64,000 bases of DNA from Ichthyophis bannanicus. Taxonomy: Eukaryota > Chordata > Amphibia > Gymnophiona > Ichthyophiidae. Where the stretch lies: positions 1,441,440,163-1,441,504,162 of the forward strand of contig CM066031.1 of the NCBI GenBank assembly GCA_033557465.1. Direction: 5' to 3'. Positions 1-9,374 of this stretch are shown piece by piece; position 1 is the stretch's first letter; each line of letters begins with the position of its first letter. The position numbers and the translations under genes were made by a program. Below the pieces are notes generated by a model. It saw only the letters and a list, made by a program, of their open reading frames with translations, did no database searches and had not been told where the DNA came from.

Positions 1-999
1 AATCCTTTTCATATATATTTGCAGAAATGATTAAAAAACCTTCAATAAATATCCCATAAGCAGTTCAAAAATCACTTAACTTGGCAGACAAATTTCAAAT
101 ATCTAATGATGCCCAAAATCAATGTCATCTTCTGTAATTATCCACGTTTCGCTGCAATAGCTGCATCGGGGAGAATGTACAAAGGGAGATTTCTGACTTT
201 GTATTACAGTTTAATATAGCAATGTTCTGAGGTGACCAGGCGGAATGAGCTGGAAGCCAGGGCTCATAGACAACCATGTACCTGAGGAAGGGTTTGCTCG
301 GAGGGACTTGTTCCCGGCAACCTGAGGATTGCCTAGCTTTGGAATGATGAAATATGAACCTAATTTGCTTAAACTTGGACCTGGTTGGCAAGTCTCATTC
401 TCCACTATCATTCATTCATTCAAATTCATATATGATAGGCTCTACAACGGCTAGCTGTTAGTATTGAATATTGGGCCCTTAATATTTAAGCTTTATGTTG
501 ATGCATTTTAGGATTTTATAAATGTACAATTGCAACTTGCCTAGAAATAATATAATAGGCATGACATAAATGGATTTGAATGAATGTGTGAATGTTAGTG
601 GAGAATGAGAGCTAGTGCGTGAGTTCTGCGCGTGAGTGGGAAGTGAATGTGTGAACACTGCCATGATCAAAGGAGAAAATCATTGTTTTTGTGGTGTCTC
701 GGCTGTACCCAGATATTTTACAGGAACAGGGAGGGCAGCAGCTGCAAGTCTGGCACTAGCAATAACATAGCAAGGCACTAAACAAAGAGAAATCAATGTC
801 TTACAGAACATCTGCATGTAGATGAGATCCCACAAAAACAGTGGTTTTACTGTTTGATTATACATAAGCTAGAAAACAGCGAGCAAAAGCTTTTCGAATT
901 TCACAGTTTTCGAGTGAGTTTCCGTGAGAATTCAGTTCAACAATTCTATTTCCATTAAGGAAGGTGTCACTCATGACGCATAAAAGTTGTTCTTTAGGA
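1..999. other. No gene recognised
   Basis: AT-rich sequence with only short open frames and no domain, RNA or repeat structure that I recognise. It would lie upstream of, or in an early intron of, MEP1B. No signal-peptide exon was identified by eye. Confidence 0.5.
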
Positions 1000-1178
1000 T
1001 TGTGGATATAGCTCATGCCGTTTCCAGTGGTAGCCAAGGTGAGTTGCATTCAGGTACAGTAGGTATTTTCCTATCTTGTGAAGGACTTACAGTATAGGGA
1101 TTTTACAAAGATCAAGGAATGCCAGAGGGATTTGAACCCTGGCTTCCCACCTGCTGCTCTGACCATTAAGCTGCTAGT
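1000..1178 (-). mobile_element. tRNA-derived SINE
   Basis: Read on the minus strand, it starts with a tRNA-like head. An A-box-like TAGCAGCTTAATGGTCAGAG is followed about 25 bases later by a B-box-like GGGTTCAAATCCC. The tail that follows has the composition of a LINE-type 3' end (GTACCTGAATGCAACTCACC and so on). A functional tRNA is unlikely, because no full cloverleaf is apparent and the sequence continues as a SINE body. Family name unknown. Confidence 0.6.
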
Positions 1179-2790
1179 TTATATGAAGCATTGTTTGACA
1201 CTTTTAACTGTAAACTGCATTAACAACTCTATTTGCAACACCTCAAGAGTGTCTTCAGTGACCATCTCCTCCAAGAATGGGAGCTGTTCTGGGAGGCGCT
1301 GCCCTCCTCCCCCCCAGACTGTTTACTTAGGAATTCCTTGTCAGCTGTACTCTAAGGCGTTCTTTGCTAATAAGAATGTAATGGTATGATGCAAACTTGT
1401 AGCCTAGTGCCCACTCATGTTAAATTGCCCTCCCCCCCCCCCAAACAATCAAATGTGACTACATCGCCGGCAATAAGCCTTTTCAAGCTCCCCCAGGCTT
1501 CTCCCTATTTATACAGGCATTTCCCCATGACTGTAGTGAGATGCTTGGTGAAGCTAATGGCCCCATCAAGAAAGCTGCAATATAAGTATCCTAAACCTTG
1601 CTCTAATCAGAGCCTCTTCCACCTACTTAATATTGCAGCATTGCTCAGTGCTAGTTTTCCACAGCAGCTTTGCAAACTCCTAGCTCCTATGAACATCCTG
1701 GCTGGAATTTTGAGAATGGGCTTATACCCTATTATAGGCCCCCATTTATATCTAAAGCACATTCATAAGAAGACAGACATGTGACATTGGTTCAGATGCT
1801 GGAGTAAATACTGTAAGTTCTGGATGCCATAGATTAATGGCCAATGAGCTCTGAATCCACGGACACCGGAAACTCAAGATTCAAGCACATTGTCTTATCT
1901 GAGGCAGTGGGATGATTGTTCTCAAGCAATTGAGGTCAGCTGCTTTGGACAAGTTGCATACCACACACATGAGAATGAATATTCTAGGATGAATGGGGGA
2001 TGCCTGTGAAGGGCAGGAGTGCTCTGGTAGCAGGGTATCAGCAAACACATAGATGAGAGGGGAGGGAATTGTACTATTGGCCAAGGATGCCAACATGCAC
2101 CTGCTGCTATATCTTGCACTCTTTGGAATGGCCAGATACATTTTGGATGACATTTTGCAGGATAATTTCAGGGCACAATGCTATTGGTTCTAGTGAATGC
2201 ACATTCCAGATTGCTTGAAGAACACTCAAGGGGCAATGTAACACGATTTTGCCCAGGTAAATGCACGTTGACCCATGTATAAACATGGTTGTAAAAGTGC
2301 CCAACCATACACATGCTGTTTCACCTCCACAGAGTTTGCCAGGAGTAGGAAGGAGAAGTGAAGGGAAGAAATACAAGACAAGTCCATTTTCATGTGTGTG
2401 CTATTGCAGATGCAATGTATGTGCGTACAAAACCATCTCCATCTTGTGTACCGCCCACATTTTCAAATTTAAACCCTGTGGGGTATTTTGATTTCCTTTG
2501 AAAATGAGCTTGCAGTCCTACAGGCAAAAAGTCCCATGGTCAATATCTAAATTGACTGCCACACTCACGGTCAAAGGGATTAGAAATAATTCCCTAGCTT
2601 TGATGTACTGCATTTCAAATTATTCACATATATATTTCATAACATTGGCATACACACCCATCTCCATCCGTGCATAACAGAATACAAACACACAATAAGC
2701 CACTATACAAGATGCTTGGTAAAATACACGGTCACAGCTTTAATTCCAAAGAACTATAACATTTTAAAGCGTAACCACACAAAGTATCAG
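1179..2790. other. No gene recognised
   Basis: Non-coding looking sequence with a homopolymeric C tract near 1427-1442. Short open frames on both strands show no motif. No splice-flanked segment resembling a meprin exon was seen. Confidence 0.45.
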
Positions 2791-3039
2791 TCACATCAAT
2801 GGTGAGGCTAGATGGTGACGTCCTAGCCCAGCACTTTCAGACATGCCATAACTTTCTTCTCCCCCCTGTCCTTCAGTCTTCGGTGGCAGAATCTGTGACC
2901 AAATCAAAGTCACCGGGAAATAGCAATGGATTAAGAAAAAATCACATTTCATTGGATTGTGGAGCCTGTGTGAGTAGGTGTTTGTACCCCTGTTCGCCGC
3001 TGCTTTAGGCTTTGCACATGTTGCTGTTGTATCTGCATT

Positions 3040-3160
3040 GTAGGGTAAAATATAGGAACATGCTCTGCAGGAACCACAGCTGGGACTTGAACCTGTGACC
3101 CTCTGCATCTGGACACACTGGCTGGGTGTACTGCACCACACTGTTGCCACAGATGCATGG
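3040..3160 (-). repeat. tRNA-like SINE head, family A (copy 1)
   Basis: On the minus strand a B-box-like CACAGGTTCAAGTCCCAGCT follows a degenerate A-box region, then a TATATTTTACCC stretch. The same arrangement recurs at 25262-25385 and 25722-25835 inside the 4.3-kb terminal-repeat element, so this is an interspersed family rather than a tRNA gene. Confidence 0.55.
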
Positions 3161-3541
3161 TAGTCCCTGGGGCTACCTGTACTTTTCTTCAGGTAGACCT
3201 TTTATGTTGCACTGCACACCACGTACTGGTACAGGGCATGGCCTAGGTCCACTGCAGGCAGGTGCCACTGCCCCCTCTAGCACGGGCACCCCCCCTCCCT
3301 GCCATGCTGACATGACCATATGCTGTCGGTGCTGGTAGTGCGCACTCCCAGGCCATCCATTGTGTGGGTAGGTGGTCGCCTAGGGAGCGGGGTCTGGGGC
3401 AGGGGGCATTCATGAGCATCCCCACATCCCCCCCCATCACCGCTTACCAATAGTATGTCCCTTATGTTTGGGGGAGGGTTGGCTGGGGGATGTTAGGTCA
3501 GTGCCCTGGCAACTGTTATCTCGGGTGGACCAGGTAGATGT

Positions 3542-3780
3542 AGGTGGATTGGGTTTGCCCAGTAAAAAACATGGAGGGCAATGAAAAGACGTGAATTAAA
3601 AATCTTTTATTCCTTTATTAACTCCAGCCACCGGCCCGACACTGGCCGTGTTTCGTGAGAGCCTTCTTCAGGGGCAAATGATGGCTGTATGTTGTATATT
3701 TCTACTACTATGAATTGCTCTTCCTTTAAAAGCATAGGAGAGTCTGTATGCTAATCGACCTTTGAGGTGGATTGGGTTTG
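3542..3780 (-). mobile_element. Penelope-like terminal fragment with 16-bp target-site duplication
   Basis: A roughly 207-bp insert (3558-3764) lies between perfect direct copies of AGGTGGATTGGGTTTG at 3542-3557 and 3765-3780, the hallmark of a retroelement insertion. Read on the minus strand it contains a CCTGAAGAAGG...CGAAACACGG...GTCGGGC segment. That segment type is characteristic of the terminal (pLTR) regions of Penelope-like elements, which are known to carry hammerhead ribozyme motifs. No reverse transcriptase is present, so the copy is severely truncated. The family assignment rests on this motif only. Confidence 0.55.
3634..3675 (-). ncRNA. Hammerhead-ribozyme-like core
   Basis: Minus strand, 5' to 3': GCCC (stem I strand, 3675-3672), CTGAAGA (3671-3665) matching the CUGANGA consensus, a spacer where stem II should be, GAAA (3654-3651), CAC/GTG forming a short stem III around a GGCCA loop, then TC (3639-3638) as the cleavage site, and GGGC (3637-3634) pairing with stem I. 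Stem II pairs poorly, so the copy may be inactive. Short stem III hammerheads are known from Penelope-like elements. Confidence 0.5.
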
Positions 3781-3829
3781 GCCTTTGTCAGCTGATGTCA
3801 TGCTGATTTCTGGTTTCTATGTTCCTATG

Positions 3830-4334
3830 TGCCACCTAGGCACCCGCCTAGTCCACCCTGTGCCCCAGCTGCGCCCGCTACATGTCCCGCCTGCAGCCCC
3901 CTATGCCCCACTTGCACCATCGCCATAGTGGCCTTTCATACTTGGGCACTATGCTGTTGCTGGAAATGGAGCACTACTATCACGTTTCTTGGGCTCCCTG
4001 TCTATGCTGTACATTGCTGACACTGAATTGGTTTCTCTCTCCTGCAAATGTGCATCTAAAGGCAGGTTTTCATTCGCGGTAGGATTCAGCCCTTCAGTTC
4101 AGCGCATTAATGTGCAGGGAACCTCTCCCCGCCCACTCCCCACCCATTGACCCCTTCTCTCCGCCCTCTCTCCACCCTCTGCGGTGTTTACCGCGGCTGG
4201 GAACGTTAACAATTGTTAGGTAACGTTAACGCGCATTAACGTTACATACCGCGCATTAACATTACCTAATGATAGTTAACGTTACCTAACGCACGGTCTG
4301 TAATGTTACCGCAGTTTAGTAAATATACCCCTAA
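3830..4334 (-). mobile_element. Terminal-repeat element end, TTTACTAAA family
   Basis: On the minus strand the element begins at 4331 with GGGGTATATTTACTAAACTG after a TAA flank. An array of GTTAACGTTA/GCGCATTAACG units follows, then an internal segment close to the one at 24675-24810: a GGTCAATGGGTGG-type stretch, TACCGCGAATGAAA, and GTCAGCAATGTACAG. The opposite end was not located, so its length is a minimum. The 3-bp TWA flank and GGGG terminus suggest a PIF/Harbinger-type DNA element. Confidence 0.45.
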
Positions 4335-4518
4335 TTTTGGAAAAGGGGGAAGGTCAAACAGACCAGCTATCCTCCCAAGCTCAAACTCCTTCTGCAACTT
4401 CTCCTCCACAATCCCCCACAACCACTGCACTGAAGGAGTATTACAGGACTGGTCAGAAAGCAGTGGCCCACAAAAAGGAATAACAAACTCCTCCCTGAAG
4501 CCCTTTCTTAAAATTTGA

Positions 4519-4606
4519 TTGGTTGCTGTGTACACTGCTTTTATTACAGGAGAAGGCGATATATAAATCCTTTTAAATAAATAAATAAATAAAATAAATA
4601 AAAGCT
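4519..4606 (+). mobile_element. L2-family 3' tail fragment
   Basis: A short 5'-truncated copy ending in GATATATAAATCCTTTT followed by repeated AAATA units. The same end occurs on the LINE at 9375-11640 and the fragment at 46510-46725. It is inserted into the polymerase region of the DIRS-like element. Confidence 0.65.
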
Positions 4607-4820
4607 GTGCCACTTGCAAATCCAGGTAACCCCACAGCCAATACTCAACGCTACCCTATCCAGAGACCATTGCTGAAGGGGTGCTGCCTGACCTAGCCAG
4701 CCCGCTCCTGAGTGGACCCCATCCCTGAGAAAAGCACCAAAAAGTCGGGTGTCCACCCCACACATAGAGCACCTATGCATGAAACAACAAATGGGCAGGT
4801 CACATCGACCCATATTGGAG

Positions 4821-5112
4821 TGGAGGAGTAGCCTAGTGGTTGGGGCAAGGTACTTCAGGCCGGAAGGTCAGGGGTTCAAATCCCAGTAGAGGACAGCAAC
4901 CTTGGGCCGGAAGGACTGGGGTTTCTAGTCCCACAGGTGCTCCTTGTGGTCTTGGGCAAGCCACTTAACCCTCCATAGCCCATGTTCCCTGTAAAATAGT
5001 TATCTCCAAGTTATAATACCCTGTTCAATGTAATTTCAGTTTGTTCAATGTAAACCACACTGATGCAAAATAGCGCGGTATATAAGAGAATGCAAATAAA
5101 AATAAATAAATA
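4821..5112 (+). mobile_element. tRNA-derived SINE with L2-type tail
   Basis: The head has an A-box-like GTAGCCTAGTGGTTGGGGC and a B-box-like GGGGTTCAAATCCC; a second, diverged B-box-like copy follows near 4918-4936. The body contains CTTGGGCAAGCCACTTAACC, a motif shared with MIR/CORE-type SINEs. The 3' end (about 5048-5112) reads TGTAAACC..CTGAT...GCGGTATATAAG then AAATA repeats, closely matching the tails of L2-type LINEs at 42100-42731 and 13447-16195. This suggests mobilisation by that LINE family. It is inserted in the gag region of the DIRS-like element. Confidence 0.75.
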
Positions 5113-5879
5113 TTAAATTGAAAACAGGCATTGTCTAACCCCGGACTCTGAAATTCTCCAAGATGAGGAAATGCCCCCACCGTCCACCATTCCAGAACAC
5201 CCCCCCCCTTCCCACCCAGTACCTATACCTCCAGGCTGGGCCCAACCCCCTCCCCAGAAAACCCCAGCATCAGGCCCAGAAAAACCCCGAGAACCAGATT
5301 TTCCAAAAGTAGACCTACAAGGTATTATCTCCACCAACCAAATATCTACATCCCAAAACCCTCACACCCCAGGTTTATCCTTAGTTAGATGCTTCCTAAA
5401 TTGCTTGTCATAATTGAGCAAAGCCCAACCACCATATGTCTGATAAGCTCTCAATATCACATCCGAATACCTCAATAAGACCAGATAAAGTGCAGGCTTA
5501 GCCCCACCCAATATGGAGGCAAATACATGAAATGCCAATTATTAATGGTCCTAAGGACCTTGGAACGCTCCTTCTTACCCTCTTCCTTACTGTTCTTACC
5601 CTTCTTCTTATCGCCCACCTCCTAATCCAGAGCCAAAAGAGAAAAAAATGTCATATCTACCACGCAACACTTTCACTAGCAACTTCTGTGAAATGTGACA
5701 CTCCAAAGGAGCAATCATACTCAATATGTGCCCACTCTGAGCCAACCGCCACATACCACAAGAGACCCCACTCCCACTCCCACATCCACAGGAACAGACT
5801 CAGACAAGCCAGAAGAGCACAAACCGCCCACCTCACCATCCGACTCTGAGTCAACAGATGAGGAAGAATCAAAAGAATC

Positions 5880-6266
5880 CTAAGAGTCAGAAGTATCCCA
5901 TACTTGCAATGCAGACTCATCACCCAACTGGCACAAGCGCTTCTTCCTATGCAAATGACTCACCACCCGCCGCAAATTCTTTAAAAATCTCCTATCCCAT
6001 AAAGAACGCACAAGAATGTTATATCTTTTACTGGCCCGCTCACCAGGGCTAATGACAGCACTTATAGCAACCTCTGCCCCATGATACCGACCTGCACTCC
6101 CTGACACAGGCTCTACCCAATGAACGCTGCTCCCTGCTACAACCCAGCCACTGGTCCTCATCACTGATTACAAAATTAGTCCCACCAGAACCCAAACATA
6201 AGTCGTCCCTTTTCCCCTACCCGTATCCCGACCACCCTCCCGGGTCCCACTTCCACTTCTAGCCAT
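5880..6266 (-). pseudogene. gag-like protein, amino-terminal part (DIRS-like)
   Basis: The frame opens with ATG at 6266-6264 (MARSGSG...). It is interrupted by an in-frame TAA at 6170-6168, continues through a basic segment (LRRVVSHLHRKKRLCQLG), and reaches TAG at 5882-5880. The same frame then runs into an acidic serine-rich stretch (DSFDSSSSVDSESDGE). Two in-frame stops and later frameshifts make this a dead copy. Assignment depends on the downstream capsid-like and polymerase-like pieces. Confidence 0.45.
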
Positions 6267-7170
6267 CTTTTGCGGAACTCCGCCTCCAACCCCGCAAGCT
6301 AAACCTCCTCCTGTTGAATGAGGGCTTTACCTCCCTTGGCCTTATGGGGAGCCATGAAAAAATAATGCCAACAAAATCCCAGAAAATAAAAAACCCACCA
6401 ACAATCAAAGGATGATTCAACTCCTCCCTCCCCCCGAGCAGAACAGCCACCCCCTCAAAACCCCCCATTGCAGACACCCAAAACCCATACACTACCACCC
6501 AACAAAAAACCCGCAACCCAAAACACCCTCACACAAACACAAAACCAAACCCCTTAACACCTCAGGCATTAGGACCCCGCAGCCAGCAAATACCAACAGC
6601 ACAGCTCCTTCACAAAAAAAGAAACCTCAGAGCCAGCCCATACACACCACCAAAATCCTCCCCCACTAAGGCAAACACAGCCCCCAAACAAACTCAAAAA
6701 TGTATGGCCCCCAGAACACCTTCCCTCCAAAATACCAAGGGCCCCCCCCCGCTCAGAACCCAACAATACAACCCAAACCAGTAACTCCTACAGAGAAAAG
6801 AAACCCCCACCAACAAAGCTGGCCACTAAAATAAAGCGCCTCAAAACTCCTCCACCAACCCCGAGCAAGAAAACAGCCCCCCAACCAAACCGGAAGAGAT
6901 GACCAGCCGGAAGAAACACAAAACCGCCGCTGCACATCATTCTCCCTGACTTCAGTCTGAGGCAACCGAGCAGCTCGGAGCCTGCCAACATAACAAACGC
7001 AGGTGAGCTTGTATTGCACACACTCAGCCTACATGGACTCCCCATCTCCTCCCAGAGAAAATCGCTATTAGTTCCAACATGATTCTCCCCCAACTCCCTG
7101 AGCGAACGGCCGGAGGGGGCTCAGCCATATTAATGGCCCCACTTCCGATTCACTCAGGGAGGGAGAGCTG

Positions 7171-8059
7171 GAGCCCATTATCTTTGATGTGATTTCTACT
7201 GTGAAAATTACTACCTGAATTGTACTACTTTCTTATTGGTTGCTGTGTGTACTCACAACTAATATCTGTTGCCATGGGTAGGGCTAGATGAAGGCATTGG
7301 CAAACTAAGAATATACCTAGGAGGACTCTCAGATATCATTCCTAACCTCCCGAGTGCAGAGGACAACTGTCTGTCTTTTTTCAAGGTTCTACAGATTTTT
7401 ACATTAGTATCTGAAAACTAGAAGGATGGATAAAATGTCTGGACATTTTGGAGAGTTTAAAACCTCTATTTGCCGTTTTCTAATTCTCCCCACTGTCTCA
7501 GTGAGCCTGCCCTGCCTGCTTCCAATGTAACTGGCAGCAGAGACTGTGGGTGAGATCCAGCCAATGGGAAGACTGTGGGGGCGGAGCACTGGAATGCTGC
7601 TTTAGTCATAGGAAAGCAGGAGGTGAGCTGGGGAAAGTTCCAGTGCTGTAAAGATTAAGTTTTTGCTGTGGTGGGAGATGGAAGTGAAATGAAGCCGCCA
7701 CTCCCCCCCCCCTAAAAAAAATGTTTCCGTGCATTTCTTTAAGAAAAAATTGTTCCAACGGCTGCAGCATATGAACACTTTTTCACAGGAACGTGGAGCC
7801 CAATTCCCTAAGGGGCATGTCCAGACTGACTGAACAGCCCCGTGCAGGACGGGCCCATTTGGAACTGATTCTGAAACACAGGAGCAGTCAGAATTGGTCC
7901 CAAGGATGGCCTGGCGTACCTCTGTGGCCAGAGGGAGATGTCCACACCACCTCCCAGCCAGCCCGCCACATCTCTGTCTTACTTCACCCTGCCACCCAAC
8001 CCCTGACGGGGCCAGCAAGGGCCCGGATTAGGCGGCAGGGACACACCTTGTGCTGCCTG
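7171..8059. other. No gene recognised
   Basis: Sequence without recognisable domains or RNA genes. Homopolymer tracts occur near 7706-7717 and 8068-8078. Confidence 0.4.
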
Positions 8060-8079
8060 CTGCTCGGGGGGGGGGGGGA

Positions 8080-8400
8080 GCTGCTGGGCTCTGGAGGGGG
8101 CTACCAGGCAGGATCAGTGGGACGCCCCATGCTTATTCCACCTCAGTGATGGAATAAACAGGGTGTCCCCCTGGCAATCCCTGGACGTACAGGGCTGTTA
8201 CTGGAATCGGCCCTGTACATCCGGGGTTCGATCCCACCCACGCTCTGCCCACTCTCCACTCCTGAGCCGCCCCATCTCCTCTGCCTGCACAGTGGCTTTT
8301 GCATGCAGGGGGGATGGGAGGCAGCATTTGGCAATGGCGAATAGCAGGATGTGCTGCCCCGATATTTGGCTCATAGAATCGGAGCCATAGTGACTGCAGA
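8080..8400 (+). repeat. Interspersed repeat with internal ACAGGGC hairpin (copy 1)
   Basis: Contains GGACGTACAGGGC facing GGCCCTGTACATCCGG across a short loop near 8185-8226, preceded by a GGAATAAACAGG-type stretch. Similar hairpins with related flanks occur at 38760-38815 and 39174-39214. The family is not one I can name. Confidence 0.45.
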
Positions 8401-8469
8401 ATTGTACCTATCAAACAGCCCTCCTCATCTCTTCTCCTGATCACAGACACATAGAGAAACAGCACAGAT

Positions 8470-8870
8470 AAAGATACACACACACTCACACTAACATGTC
8501 TACATACATGCTTATATTCATGCACACATATGCAAGCATGAACAGAGACATACAAGTAAACATGCAGTGGCACACAAACATGCACACATTACAGACTACA
8601 AAATACAAAGACACACAAAACAGAGCTATCCACAAACACATGCATACAAGAGATAAACATACAAAACAGAGATATACACACACACAAACAACCACTTACA
8701 CAAGACACACAGATTGAGTGTGTACATGCACACAGACACACACAAAACTAATACACATACAAAACAGAGATATTCACACACACACACACACATACACAAA
8801 ACACACACACAGGTAATGCAGATGCAAATAGATGGGTGTGAGCAGGCACACACACACAGACATACAGAAG
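8470..8870. repeat. CA-rich simple repeat tract
   Basis: Alternating purine-pyrimidine sequence dominated by ACACAC, ACATAC and ACAGAG units. Apparent cysteine-rich open frames on either strand are artefacts of this composition. Confidence 0.85.
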
Positions 8871-9314
8871 GGATCGAAAGAAATCCATGAGCCATGCTCT
8901 GCTTGCTCTCCCCTTTTGTTTGATTCTAGAGATCACAAAAGGGTAGCAGTAAACACCAGTCTGTGCACACTACATCCTTCATGACACTTTGCATTGAGGT
9001 CACGCTTTTCAGTCTATACAAAGGGAAGTTTGTTGAGATATACAAAAGCCATATGTTAAAGTCTACTGTATTGAAAAAGGCAATGGTACTGTTTTTTTAG
9101 GGGTTGAAGTATTGTGGGTTAGCTGCTTTCTGTTCAGTTGCTGTTTTTACTGATTGTTTTGTCGTTTGAGGTAGAACTCACCTCTTTCTCAAACTAGCAA
9201 GATGAAAAACCCGATGTGCCTGCCTGTTTCAGATTCCAACTGCCTCTCGTTCTTGTGTCTGTTGCAACCAGCTCACTCTGGAACCAGGTCTTCTGGAGCA
9301 AATTTGCAAGGATG
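8871..9314. other. No gene recognised
   Basis: Nothing identifiable apart from the target-site duplication of the adjoining hAT element at its right edge. Confidence 0.4.
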
Positions 9315-9374
9315 CACTAGGGCAGGGGTGTCAAACTCCATTCCTGAAGGACTGCAAACCAGTCAGGTTTCCAT

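Larger units (their letters stand above)
4335..7170 (-). mobile_element. DIRS-like retroelement, broken
   Basis: Minus-strand retroelement readable in pieces. 7170-6270: G-rich leader with an imperfect hairpin near 7094-7167. 6266-5880: gag amino end. About 5560-5300: capsid-like segment with YQTYGGWALLNYDKQFRKHL. About 4815-4740: a Cys/His knuckle-like stretch (CDLPICCFMHRCSMCG). 4515-4335: start of a polymerase frame with LRKGFREEFVIPFCGP and EKLQKEFELGRIAGLF. This order and these motifs resemble vertebrate DIRS-like elements. It is interrupted by an L2 tail (4519-4606) and a SINE (4821-5112), and cut off at 4334 by a terminal-repeat element. The rest of RT, RNase H and recombinase are missing. 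Confidence 0.55.

Noticed and set aside
1107..1178. Possible tRNA gene on the minus strand
   Set aside because: A- and B-box-like motifs are present, but there is no convincing acceptor stem or anticodon arm, and the sequence runs on into a SINE body.
4303..4518. Plus-strand open frame across the DIRS polymerase region
   Set aside because: The opposite strand encodes the recognisable polymerase-start motifs; the plus-strand frame has none.
8133..8936. Cysteine-rich open frames in the CA tract
   Set aside because: Periodic Cys/Val/His content on the minus strand and Thr/His on the plus strand follow directly from ACACAC-type repeats.
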